Program-made: the position numbers and the translations under genes
Source of the DNA: Schlegelella_A sp036272325
GTDB taxonomy: Bacteria > Pseudomonadota > Gammaproteobacteria > Burkholderiales > Burkholderiaceae_C
NCBI GenBank assembly: GCA_036272325.1
Contig: DATAYY010000060.1
Location: 1 to 19,328, forward strand
Direction of reading: 5' to 3'
DNA length: 19,328 nucleotides
Part shown: piece by piece, positions 1 through 15,500 of the stretch
Layout: each line of letters opens with the position of its first letter
How positions within the stretch are numbered: the stretch's first letter is position 1
Notes under the pieces: model-generated
What the model saw: the letters and a program-made list of their open reading frames with translations, nothing else
Database searches by the model: none
Told to the model about the DNA's origin: nothing

Positions 1-95
1 TCGCCCCGATCGCCATGGAAGAGGGCCTGCGCTTCGCCATCCGCGAAGGCGGCAGAACCGTCGGCGCCGGCGTCGTGGCCAAGATCCTGGAGTGA
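1..95 (+). CDS. tuf: Elongation factor Tu, 3' end (partial)
   Basis: This is the C-terminal tail of EF-Tu, the GTPase that delivers aminoacyl-tRNA to the ribosome. Reading from base 3, the last 30 codons give a typical domain 3 ending, with IAMEEGLRFAIREGG followed by RTVGAGVVAKILE and a TGA stop at 93-95. The start lies outside the window. A second tuf copy begins at 19235, so this genome has the usual proteobacterial pair of tuf genes. This copy lies upstream of tRNA-Trp and secE, as tufB does relative to secE in many proteobacteria. Only eight bases separate its stop from the tRNA, so the two are probably on one transcript. The product call is near certain; which copy is named A or B is not decided here. 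Confidence 0.97.
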   Translation, partial: APIAMEEGLRFAIREGGRTVGAGVVAKILE

Positions 96-103
96 CCGAC
101 TAC

Positions 104-179
104 AGGGGCGTAGCTCAATTGGCAGAGCGCTGGTCTCCAAAACCAGAGGTTGGGGGTTCGATGCCCTCCGCCCCTGCCA
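104..179 (+). tRNA. trnW: tRNA-Trp (anticodon CCA)
   Basis: A complete 76-base cloverleaf can be folded. The 7-bp acceptor stem pairs 104-110 with 169-175. The anticodon stem pairs 130-134 with 142-146 around loop CTCCAAA, with anticodon CCA at 137-139, which reads UGG (Trp). The T stem pairs 152-156 with 164-168 around loop TTCGATG. The discriminator base is G at 176, as expected for bacterial tRNA-Trp, and the CCA end is encoded at 177-179. It starts eight bases after the tuf stop, so it is likely cut out of a tuf-tRNA-secE transcript by RNase P and 3' processing. Confidence 0.97.
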
Positions 180-239
180 CCGGCAGGACCTGAACAAACT
201 CCACGCGCGCGCCGCGGGCACGCGCCGCAGAACAAAGCG

Positions 240-632
240 ATGGCGAATCCGACCTCACCCACCGTAGAGACCGTCTCGACCGGCGCCGACAAGGCCAAGC
301 TGGCGGCCGCCGGCGTGCTGGTCGTCGCCGCGGTCGTCGCGTTCTACATGCTCGGCCAGCAGGACTTGTGGCTCCGCGTTGCCGCGCTGCTCGTGCTGAT
401 GATCGCCGCGGCGGTGACTTTCTTCACCTCCGAGCCGGGCAAGCAGCTGATCGCCTTCGGCCAGGACTCGGTGCGCGAAGTGAAGAAGGTCGTCTGGCCG
501 ACCCGCAAGGAAGCGCTGCAGATGACCGGCTACGTGTTCGCGTTCGTCGTCGTGATGGCGCTCTTTCTCTGGCTCACCGACAAGACGCTCGAGTGGGTTT
601 TGTACGACCTGATCCTCGGCTGGAGACGCTGA
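240..632 (+). CDS. secE: Protein translocase subunit SecE
   Basis: SecE is the small inner-membrane subunit that clamps SecY in the SecYEG translocon. The predicted protein has 130 residues, close to the 127 of E. coli, with three hydrophobic segments at about residues 21-38, 43-63 and 95-117. The conserved amphipathic cytoplasmic helix with VREVKKVVWPTRKE lies just before the third segment, and this is the SecE signature. The ATG at 240 was chosen over an earlier in-frame start at 150, because a start at 150 would lie inside tRNA-Trp. No strong Shine-Dalgarno is visible. Only three bases separate its stop from nusG, as expected for the conserved secE-nusG operon. Confidence 0.95.
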   Translation: MANPTSPTVETVSTGADKAKLAAAGVLVVAAVVAFYMLGQQDLWLRVAALLVLMIAAAVTFFTSEPGKQLIAFGQDSVREVKKVVWPTRKEALQMTGYVFAFVVVMALFLWLTDKTLEWVLYDLILGWRR

Positions 633-635
633 GAA

Positions 636-1223
636 ATGACTGCAACGACCGAGGCCTCCGCGGCGACCCCCGAATCCTTCGCGCCGACTGCCGGCAAGCG
701 TTGGTACGTGGTGCATGCGTATTCCGGCATGGAGAAGGCCGTCGAGCGGAACCTTCGCGAGCGGATCGACCGCTCCGAGATGAAAGAGAAGTTCGGCCGC
801 ATCCTGGTGCCGATGGAGGAGGTCGTCGAGCTCAAGAACGGCAAGAAGTCCGTCAGCGAGCGGCGGTTCTTCCCCGGCTACGTGCTGGTCGAGATGGAGA
901 TGGGCGACGACACCTGGCACCTCGTGAAGCACACGAGCAAGGTCACCGGCTTCGTCGGCGGTGCCAAGACGCGCCCCTCGCCGATCTCCGAGGCCGAGGT
1001 GATGAAGATCGTCTCGCAGATGCAGGAAGGCGTCGAGAAGCCCCGCCCGAAGGTGCAGTGGGAAGTGGGCGAGATGGTCCGTATCAAGGAAGGCCCGTTC
1101 ACCGACTTCAACGGCTCGGTCGAGGACGTCAACTACGACAAGTCCAAGGTCCGCGTCGCGGTCACGATCTTCGGCCGTGCGACACCGGTCGAGCTCGATT
1201 TCGCACAGGTCGAAAAGGTCTGA
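636..1223 (+). CDS. nusG: Transcription termination/antitermination factor NusG
   Basis: NusG binds the RNA polymerase clamp, suppresses pausing, and couples polymerase to Rho or to ribosomal protein S10. The 195-residue product (181 in E. coli) has an N-terminal NGN domain beginning KRWYVVHAYSGMEKAVERNL. A C-terminal KOW domain includes VGEMVRIKEGPFTDFNGSVE, and the protein ends VELDFAQVEKV. The extra length is a short alanine- and threonine-rich N-terminal extension of about 20 residues. A later start is possible, but no in-frame ATG lies between 636 and the NGN domain. It directly follows secE, with probable translational coupling. Confidence 0.97.
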   Translation: MTATTEASAATPESFAPTAGKRWYVVHAYSGMEKAVERNLRERIDRSEMKEKFGRILVPMEEVVELKNGKKSVSERRFFPGYVLVEMEMGDDTWHLVKHTSKVTGFVGGAKTRPSPISEAEVMKIVSQMQEGVEKPRPKVQWEVGEMVRIKEGPFTDFNGSVEDVNYDKSKVRVAVTIFGRATPVELDFAQVEKV

Positions 1224-1231
1224 TTTCCCCG

Positions 1232-1263
1232 GCGGGGGACGGGCGCCACCCGGCGTCCCCCGC
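1232..1263 (+). promoter_or_regulatory. Stem-loop after nusG, in the nusG-rplK spacer
   Basis: A 9-bp perfect stem pairs 1232-1240 (GCGGGGGAC) with 1255-1263 (GTCCCCCGC) around a 14-base loop. No T-run follows, so it is not a classic intrinsic terminator. It starts eight bases after the nusG stop. A smaller hairpin, GCAGA-TCGG-TCTGC, lies at 1300-1313. The 123-base spacer is where E. coli has the rplK promoter and the L1-responsive leader. I see no convincing -35/-10 pair here. The role is unknown; mRNA 3'-end protection or processing, or a rplK leader element, are possibilities. Confidence 0.45.
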
Positions 1264-1346
1264 GCATCGGAAGGTCCGGGTCGCTGCACGAGGAGCCGCG
1301 CAGATCGGTCTGCAAGGCGCTTGAACTCGAAAGAAGGAACGAGCAA

Positions 1347-1781
1347 ATGGCAAAGAAAGTCGTCGGCTACATCAAGCTGCAAGTGCCGGCCGGCAAGGCG
1401 AACCCGTCGCCGCCGATCGGCCCCGCGCTCGGCCAGCGCGGTCTCAACATCATGGAGTTCTGCAAGGCGTTCAACGCCCAGACCCAGGGCATGGAGCCCG
1501 GCCTCCTGCTGCCGGTGGTGATCACCGCCTACGCGGACAAGTCGTTCACCTTCGTGATGAAGTCGCCGCCGGCGTCGGTGCTCATCAAGAAGGCGCTGAA
1601 GCTCGAGAAGGGCTCGGCGAAGCCGCACCTCGACAAGGTCGGCAAGCTCAGCCGCAACCAGGTCGAGGAGATCGCCAAGGCCAAGCAGAAAGACCTGACC
1701 GGCGCCGACCTCGAGGCGGCCGTCCGCACCGTCGCCGGCACCGCTCGCTCGATGGGCATCACCGTCGAAGGGATCGCTTGA
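1347..1781 (+). CDS. rplK: 50S ribosomal protein L11
   Basis: L11 binds the GTPase-associated region of 23S rRNA, and its N-terminal domain contacts elongation and release factors and is needed for RelA sensing. The 144-residue product (142 in E. coli) begins MAKKVVGYIKLQVPAGKANPS. It has the proline-rich segment PSPPIGPALGQRGLNIMEFC at about residues 25-44, and a C-terminal RNA-binding domain ending GTARSMGITVEGIA. An AAGGAAC Shine-Dalgarno lies a few bases before the ATG. Its stop is separated by two bases from the chosen rplA start, which suggests translational coupling. Confidence 0.98.
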   Translation: MAKKVVGYIKLQVPAGKANPSPPIGPALGQRGLNIMEFCKAFNAQTQGMEPGLLLPVVITAYADKSFTFVMKSPPASVLIKKALKLEKGSAKPHLDKVGKLSRNQVEEIAKAKQKDLTGADLEAAVRTVAGTARSMGITVEGIA

Positions 1782-1783
1782 TC

Positions 1784-2518
1784 ATGGCTACAGACACCAA
1801 GACCAACGGCAGGCTGACCAAGCGGCAGAAGACGACCGCCGGCAAGGTCGACAGCACCAAGCTCTATCCGCTCGACAGCGCGCTGGCGATCGTCAAGGAA
1901 TGCGCGAAGGCGAAGTTCGACGAGTCGATCGATGTCGCCGTGCAACTCGGCATCGACGCCAAGAAATCGGACCAGGTCGTGCGCGGCGCGGTCGTTTTGC
2001 CGGCAGGCACCGGCAAGACCAAGCGCGTCGCTGTGTTCGCTCAAGGCGCCAAGGCCGAAGAGGCGAAGGCGGCCGGCGCCGACATCGTCGGCATGGACGA
2101 CCTTGCCGCCAGCATCAAGGGCGGCCAGATGGATTTCGACGTCGTCATCGCCTCGCCCGACACGATGCGCGTCGTCGGCACGCTCGGCCAGATCCTGGGC
2201 CCGCGCGGCCTGATGCCGAACCCCAAGGTCGGCACGGTGACGCCCGACGTCGCCCAGGCGGTCAGGAATGCCAAGGCCGGGCAGGTTCAGTTCCGGGTCG
2301 ACAAGGCCGGCATCGTCCACGCGACGATCGGCCGCCGCTCGTTCGAGTCCGACAAGCTCGTCGCCAACCTGCGCGCGCTGATCGAGGCGCTCAACAAGGC
2401 CAAGCCGGCGACGAGCAAGGGCATCTATCTGAGGAAGGTCGCGGTCTCGTCGACGATGGGTGTGGGCGCCCGGGTCGATGTGGCGTCGATCAACGCGCAA
2501 GCCGCGCCGGCGGCTTGA
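1784..2518 (+). CDS. rplA: 50S ribosomal protein L1
   Basis: L1 forms the mobile stalk at the E-site side of the 50S subunit and is the usual translational repressor of the rplKA mRNA. The product has 244 residues (234 in E. coli), with the family signature GPRGLMPNPKVGTVT near the middle. The extra length is a short lysine- and threonine-rich N-terminus before the conserved LTKRQK segment, and an alanine-rich tail. The ATG at 1784 was preferred to the in-frame TTG at 1778 because that TTG overlaps the rplK stop, and AAGGGA at 1768-1773 is ideally spaced for 1784. Any L1-binding operator would lie upstream of rplK; I could not identify it securely. Confidence 0.96.
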   Translation: MATDTKTNGRLTKRQKTTAGKVDSTKLYPLDSALAIVKECAKAKFDESIDVAVQLGIDAKKSDQVVRGAVVLPAGTGKTKRVAVFAQGAKAEEAKAAGADIVGMDDLAASIKGGQMDFDVVIASPDTMRVVGTLGQILGPRGLMPNPKVGTVTPDVAQAVRNAKAGQVQFRVDKAGIVHATIGRRSFESDKLVANLRALIEALNKAKPATSKGIYLRKVAVSSTMGVGARVDVASINAQAAPAA

Positions 2519-2783
2519 TCCACGGGGCCGGCGAAAGCCCGCTCCAGGCGAAAGGTGACTTGCAGGCCGTCGCAGGGAAGCGACGGCGGCACGAGGTGGT
2601 GGGCCGAGTCGGCCGGGCAACCGGCGGGCTCGGGCCATCGAAGACCGCTGGTGCAGCTCTTGCGGGCTGCTTAATGGCCAGCGCAGATGGCGGTCCCGCC
2701 GAAGAGGATTTCGTTCCTGTTCGACTGGTCGCTGAAACGATGCGCTCCGCCTCGCGGCAGGGCGCTGATGAAAGGAGGGACTC
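2519..2783 (+). promoter_or_regulatory. Structured rplJ leader, probable L10 autoregulatory region
   Basis: This 265-base noncoding stretch folds into several strong stems. One is GCCGTCGC/GCGACGGC at 2566-2573 and 2580-2587. The second is a two-part stem at 2602-2636 capped by GCCGG-GCAA-CCGGC with a GNRA-type loop. The third is a nested structure at 2644-2694, in which CGCTGG (2646-2651) pairs with CCAGCG (2678-2683), GCAGC (2653-2657) pairs with GCTGC (2666-2670), and outer ACC pairs with GGT across an asymmetric bulge. In proteobacteria the L10/L7-L12 complex binds the rplJ leader and represses translation; a stem with an asymmetric bulge is the kind of site expected. The position and folding are seen; L10 binding is inferred. 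Confidence 0.65.
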
Positions 2784-3323
2784 TTGAGTCTCACTCGCAA
2801 CGAGAAACAGACCGTGGTGACGGACGTGACGGCCCAGGTGGCCCGCTCGCAGACGCTCGCCCTGGCGGAGTACCGTGGCATGACCGTCGAACACCTCAAC
2901 GCGCTGCGCAAGACCGCGCGCGAGAAGGGCGTCTATCTTCACGTTCTGAAGAACACGCTCGCTCGCCGCGCCGTCAAGGGCACGCCGTTCGAAGTGGCGT
3001 CGGACGCCATGGTCGGGCCGCTGATCTACGGTTTTTCCGAGGACGCGGTCGCCGCGGCGAAGGTTGTCTCCGACTTCGCCAAGACGAACGACAAGCTGAT
3101 CGTCAAGGCCGGTGCCTACGCCGGCAAGGTGCTCGACGCCAAAGGGGTGAGCTCGCTCGCCTCGATCCCGTCGAAGGAAGTGCTGCTCTCGCAGCTGCTC
3201 GGCCTGATGCAGTCGCCGATCACGCGGATCGCCCGCGTGCTCGCGCTCGTCGCCGAGAAGCGTGGCGAAGGCGGCAAGGCCACCGAGCCGCCCACCGCTG
3301 AAGCCGCCCCGGCGGCGGCTTGA
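2784..3323 (+). CDS. rplJ: 50S ribosomal protein L10
   Basis: L10 anchors the L7/L12 dimers to the 50S stalk base. The 179-residue product (165 in E. coli) begins MSLTRNEKQTVVTDV and has the conserved block LRKTAREKGVYLHVLKNTLA for 23S rRNA binding. The C-terminal helix that carries L7/L12 ends in an alanine- and proline-rich tail. The start is TTG at 2784, supported by a very strong Shine-Dalgarno, AAAGGAGGG, at 2771-2779. No ATG gives an N-terminus of family length. A TTG start under a structured leader fits tight translational control. rplL follows after 41 bases. Confidence 0.96.
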   Translation: MSLTRNEKQTVVTDVTAQVARSQTLALAEYRGMTVEHLNALRKTAREKGVYLHVLKNTLARRAVKGTPFEVASDAMVGPLIYGFSEDAVAAAKVVSDFAKTNDKLIVKAGAYAGKVLDAKGVSSLASIPSKEVLLSQLLGLMQSPITRIARVLALVAEKRGEGGKATEPPTAEAAPAAA

Positions 3324-3364
3324 ACGAACAGCGACTGCAACCATCTAGAACTGGAATTTCAATC

Positions 3365-3748
3365 ATGGCATTCGACAAAGACGCATTCATCTCCGCTCTC
3401 GACAGCATGTCGGTGATGGAGCTCAACGACCTGGTCAAGGCGATCGAAGAGAAGTTCGGCGTCTCGGCAGCGGCAATGGCCGCGCCGGGCGGCGGCGGCG
3501 GTGGCGGCGGCGTTGCCGCGGCGGCAGTCGAGGAGCAGACCGAGTTCACGCTCATGCTCACCGAGATCGGCGCCAACAAGGTCTCCGTCATCAAGGCCGT
3601 CCGCGAGCTGACCGGCCTGGGCCTGAAGGAGGCCAAGGACCTCGTCGACGCGGCACCGAAGCCGGTCAAGGAGGCGATGGCCAAGGCCGATGCCGAGGCC
3701 GGCAAGAAGAAGCTGGAAGACGCCGGCGCCAAGGCCGAGCTCACGTAG
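3365..3748 (+). CDS. rplL: 50S ribosomal protein L7/L12
   Basis: L7/L12 is the multicopy stalk protein that recruits translation factors. The 127-residue product (about 120 in E. coli) has an N-terminal dimerisation domain at residues 1-33. The flexible hinge contains eight consecutive glycines at residues 42-49, followed by VAAAAV. The conserved C-terminal domain includes ANKVSVIKAVRELTGLGLKE. The ATG at 3365 was chosen because MAFDKDAFISAL matches the family N-terminus; an upstream in-frame start at 3320 would overlap rplJ and add 15 unrelated residues. The all-glycine run is unusual compared with the alanine, proline and valine hinge of E. coli. The Shine-Dalgarno is weak. Confidence 0.97.
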   Translation: MAFDKDAFISALDSMSVMELNDLVKAIEEKFGVSAAAMAAPGGGGGGGGVAAAAVEEQTEFTLMLTEIGANKVSVIKAVRELTGLGLKEAKDLVDAAPKPVKEAMAKADAEAGKKKLEDAGAKAELT

Positions 3749-3844
3749 CAGGGATGCCCTCGCCCCTCGGGGGGAGGGTTGGGGGAGGGGTGCCAAGTCA
3801 CCCCTTCCCCAAGGGGCGAAGCCCCTTGGAGAGCACCTGAAAGC

Positions 3845-3871
3845 GCCCCGATCGAGAATCGAGGGCTTTTT
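3845..3871 (+). terminator. Terminator-like attenuator between rplL and rpoB
   Basis: GCCC (3845-3848) pairs with GGGC (3863-3866), and CGAT (3849-3852) pairs with ATCG (3858-3861), leaving a single bulged A at 3862 and a 5-base loop. Five T residues follow directly at 3867-3871. This has the form of a Rho-independent terminator, but with a short stem, a bulge and a short T-run, so partial termination is more likely than complete. It lies between genes that normally need different expression levels. Confidence 0.6.
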
Positions 3872-4023
3872 CAAGTGATTTCGCAAAGTTTCTTGATCCG
3901 ACTGCAAGGAACGGGTTTGGTCGGACTCCGGTGCAAGGCCGGGGTTGTCCGCCAGCGGCAGGTAGTGGCCTGCCACCAAGCTTCGAGCGCAAGGCTCGAA
4001 AGACAGTCGCCTTCGGAAGTCTC

Positions 4024-4041
4024 GCCTCGGCCGGCCGAGGC
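4024..4041 (+). repeat. Perfect 18-base palindrome just upstream of rpoB
   Basis: GCCTCGGCC at 4024-4032 is followed immediately by its exact reverse complement at 4033-4041. As RNA it would form a 7-bp stem with a CCGG loop, ending nine bases before the GGAG Shine-Dalgarno of rpoB (4051-4054). It could be the last hairpin of the rpoB leader, or a DNA site for a dimeric protein; neither is shown. Confidence 0.6.
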
Positions 4042-4059
4042 TTCCTGAACGGAGTGTTC

Positions 4060-8184
<4,125 letters not shown>

Positions 8185-8242
8185 GCATGACGAGAACCAC
8201 CGTCCGTTCCGTTCGCACCGCCACGAATTTCAGGAGAGAAGC

Positions 8243-12484
<4,242 letters not shown>

Positions 12485-12488
12485 CCGG

Positions 12489-12532
12489 CTTCGAGTGTTC
12501 CTCGAAGGGCAGCCCGCGGGCTGCCCTTTTTT
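12489..12532 (+). terminator. Intrinsic terminator of rpoC, double hairpin
   Basis: A first hairpin pairs CTTCGAG (12489-12495) with CTCGAAG (12501-12507). The main element is a perfect 20-base palindrome at 12507-12526, beginning GGGCAGCCCG, followed by six T residues at 12527-12532. This is a very strong Rho-independent terminator for the plus strand. On the minus strand the same stem is followed by TTCGAGG rather than a T-run, so it should stop transcripts of the convergent cyclase gene only weakly, if at all. Confidence 0.93.
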
Positions 12533-12544
12533 CATGGCCTCGAT

Positions 12545-15500
12545 TCAGGGCGCGGCGGCGGCGGCCGCGAGGCGTTCGAGCGCGCTGTCGATTGCCGGCA
12601 GGAGGCTGTTCAGCTCGGCGCTGACGCCGCGCTTTTGCAGCTCGACGAGCGTCGTCCTCAGCGCGTCGCCGCGCTCGCCGCGGCCGAAGTCGGCGAGCGC
12701 CGTCCCACGCGCGACGATGAAGTCGCAGAGGGCGAGCGGCTCCGCGGCGGTGTAGCGGCGGATGTGATTGCACTGCCTCTCGACGCCATCCCAATCGCCG
12801 ATCTCAAGCAGCGCGTCGATCGCCAGCTCGGGGAGCTGCACCTGGTTGTGGCTGACGCAGCCGAGCCCGAGCAGTCGGTCGCCGTCGTCGAGCCAGCGCC
12901 GGCGTGCCGCGGGATCGGTTTCGATGAGAGCGAAGACCCCGTGCAGCCACGGTCCGATATGACCCATGCCGTGTTGCTGACAGATCGGCAGGGCGCTTTT
13001 GGCCCGCGCCCGCGCCGTGCTGCGATCGCCCCGTCGCAGCGCGATCAACGCCATCACCGCGAGCAGCTGCGCCTCGAAGCGCTTTGCGCCGACCGAGGCG
13101 ATCAGCTCCATGCAGGCCGCCGAATCGCGCTCGGCTTCATCGAGGCGGTTGCGGACCAGCCCGTCGACCCAGTGGACGAGCATGCGCCCCATGATCTCGG
13201 CGCGCGGCTGTGAAGCCGTCTGCGCGAGGGCGATCGCCTCGCGTCCGACCGCGACTGCTTCGTCGATCTTGGCGAGATGGAGATCGGTCCAGCCGATCAT
13301 CGGCAGGTTGGCGACCTCGAGCCTGCCGAGGCCGTGCTCGCGCGCGAGCTTCACGCTGGCGCGGAACTGCTGGTTCGCCGAGCGCATCAGGCCCTTCAGG
13401 TAGTAGCCGTCGCCGATGCCGCCGAGCGCGGCGGCCTCGGCTTCTAGCGAGCCCGCGGCGCGCGCGTGCTCGAGCGATCGCTCGTGCGAGCGCAAGCATT
13501 CGAACTCGCGTCCGAGGGGAAAGTAGAGATTGCCGCGTAGGTGGTGCAGGCCGGCCAGATCGAGCTCGAGCCCGGCGGCTCGGGCGAGCGGCTCCGCATC
13601 GTCGAGCATCGCCAGCCCTTCGGCGATGCGGTCGTTGAGGCGCATCGCCGAGGCGGTCGCGATCATCGCGCTCGCTCGCTCTCCTTCGCTCGACGCGGTG
13701 GCGAGCGCGGTCCGGCATGCCTCGATCGCTTCGCCCGCGCGGCCGAGCTCGACGAGCAGGCGAGCGCGCTTCATCAGCAGGGCAAAGCGCGTCGCCTGCT
13801 CGGTCGCGAGGGCGATGCCGCGCTCGACCAGCGCCAGCGCAGCGGGGAAGCGGAACTGTGCGGCGAGGGCGTCGCCGGCGCTGAGGTAGGCGGGCGCGGC
13901 GCGGGCGTCGTCGGCGCGGTCGAAGTGTTCGGCGGCGAGGGCGAGCTCGCGCGCGGCGAACCATTCGCCAGCGCGCGCGTGCAGCCGGCGTCGTCGCGCG
14001 TGCAGCAGTGACGCGTAGGCACCGTCGCGGATCAGCGCGTGGCAGAACATGAACTCGCTGCCGTCGGCGCGGACGAGGAACTGTTCGACCAGGACACGGC
14101 AATCGTAGGCCGGGGCCTCGACGAGGTGACGCAGGGCGTCGACGGCGAAGCGCTGGCCCAGGACCGCCGCCGCCTGCAGGGCCGCCTTGTCGTGGCCGGC
14201 GAGACGGTCCATCCGGGTATGGACAAGCGCCTGGATCGACCCCGGCAGGCTCGCCTGGGTGGCTTCGCCGAGATCGAGCAGGAGCTGGAGCAGGAACAGC
14301 GGATTGCCCTCGGCGCGCTCGACGCAGCTCTCGACCAGCTTCGGCGCGATCGAGGATGCGAGTTCGGCCAGGTGAAGTGCATCCTCGCGGTCGAGCGGTG
14401 CGAGGTCGATGCCGAGCAGGGGTGCGCCGTGCAGCTGCGTTCGCCACGCGCCGGCGGTCGGGTCGCCGGCGAAGCGGGTTGTCATGACCAGCAGAAGTGG
14501 CTGGCGCGTGGCGTCGACGGCAAGCGCGGCGAGCCGCTCGAGGGTCCAGGCATCGGCCCAGTGGATGTCCTCGACGACGACGAGCAGCGGCGCGGCCGCC
14601 GCGGCGTTCGCTATCAGCTCGCAGAGCGCGTCGATCGAGCCGCGCTCGCGGGCGGCGGTGTTCATCGCCGCGGCGAGGGCGCGCAGATCGGACGGCGGTG
14701 CCACATCGAGCAAGTCGTGCAGGAAGAGGCGCTGCTCGGCCGCGAGCGCGCGCTCGGCGACGGCGCACGCGATCGCCTTTCGGCGCATCTCGTCGTCGGC
14801 GGCCGCGGCGACCCCGAGCACGCTGCGGGCAACGCTTCGGACCGCATCGCGGCCGGTCTCTGAGCCGAAATCGAGCACCGCCGCGAAGTGGCACGAGAAG
14901 CCGAGCGACGCGGCGACGCTGCCGAACTCGGCGACCAGCCGTGACTTGCCGACGCCCGGGTCGCCGCGGACGACGACGACGCGGCTCCGCTTGCGCTCGA
15001 AGCAGGCTTCGGCGACGGCGCGGATTTCGCGCAACTCCTCGCCGCGGCCGACCAGCGGCGCTCCGCCTGCCGCCGGCGCTGCTCGCGGACCGCGGATTCG
15101 CACCGCCGCGAGCGGCTGCTCCTTGCCCTTGACCTCAATCGCGGCGCCGACCTCGCCGTCGAAGGCATCGGCCACTTGACGCCAGGTCGACTCGCTGACG
15201 ACGATCTCGCCCGGCGCCGCGAGGCCACGCAGTCGCGCCGCGGTGTTCACCGCATCGCCGGTGAGTGCGTAGTCGCCGGCGCGGGCGTCGCTGCGGCGGA
15301 CGACGACGAGGCCGGCGTTGATGCCGGTGTGCATCCGCAGCGACCGCGCCGGTCCCTCGGGCAAGGTTTGGACGAACTCGTCGACGGCACGATGCAGTTC
15401 GAGCGCGGCGTTCACTGCGCTTCGGGCGTCGTGGCGGCGTGCCAGCGGCACGCCGAAGAGCGCCATGATCTCGTCGCCGACGAACTGGTTGACGGTGCCG

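Larger units (their letters stand above)
3749..4059 (+). promoter_or_regulatory. Hairpin-rich rplL-rpoB spacer (311 bases)
   Basis: No gene is seen in this spacer. It holds a series of stems. One is at 3757-3778. A 12-bp stem pairs 3781-3792 with 3799-3810 and has a single G-U pair. A perfect 9-bp stem pairs 3809-3817 with 3821-3829 around a GAA loop and is mutually exclusive with the previous stem at two bases. A terminator-like stem lies at 3845-3871. Further stems are at 3923-3950, 3957-3974, 3982-4000 and 4024-4041. In E. coli the rplL-rpoB spacer contains a partial terminator and an RNase III processing site that set rpoBC output below that of rplJL. The same role is inferred here from position and structure. 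Confidence 0.7.

Noticed and set aside
13137..14894. 585-codon minus-strand open frame overlapping the cyclase gene in another frame
   Set aside because: Arginine-rich out-of-frame translation; the main frame has continuous ATPase and repeat domains.
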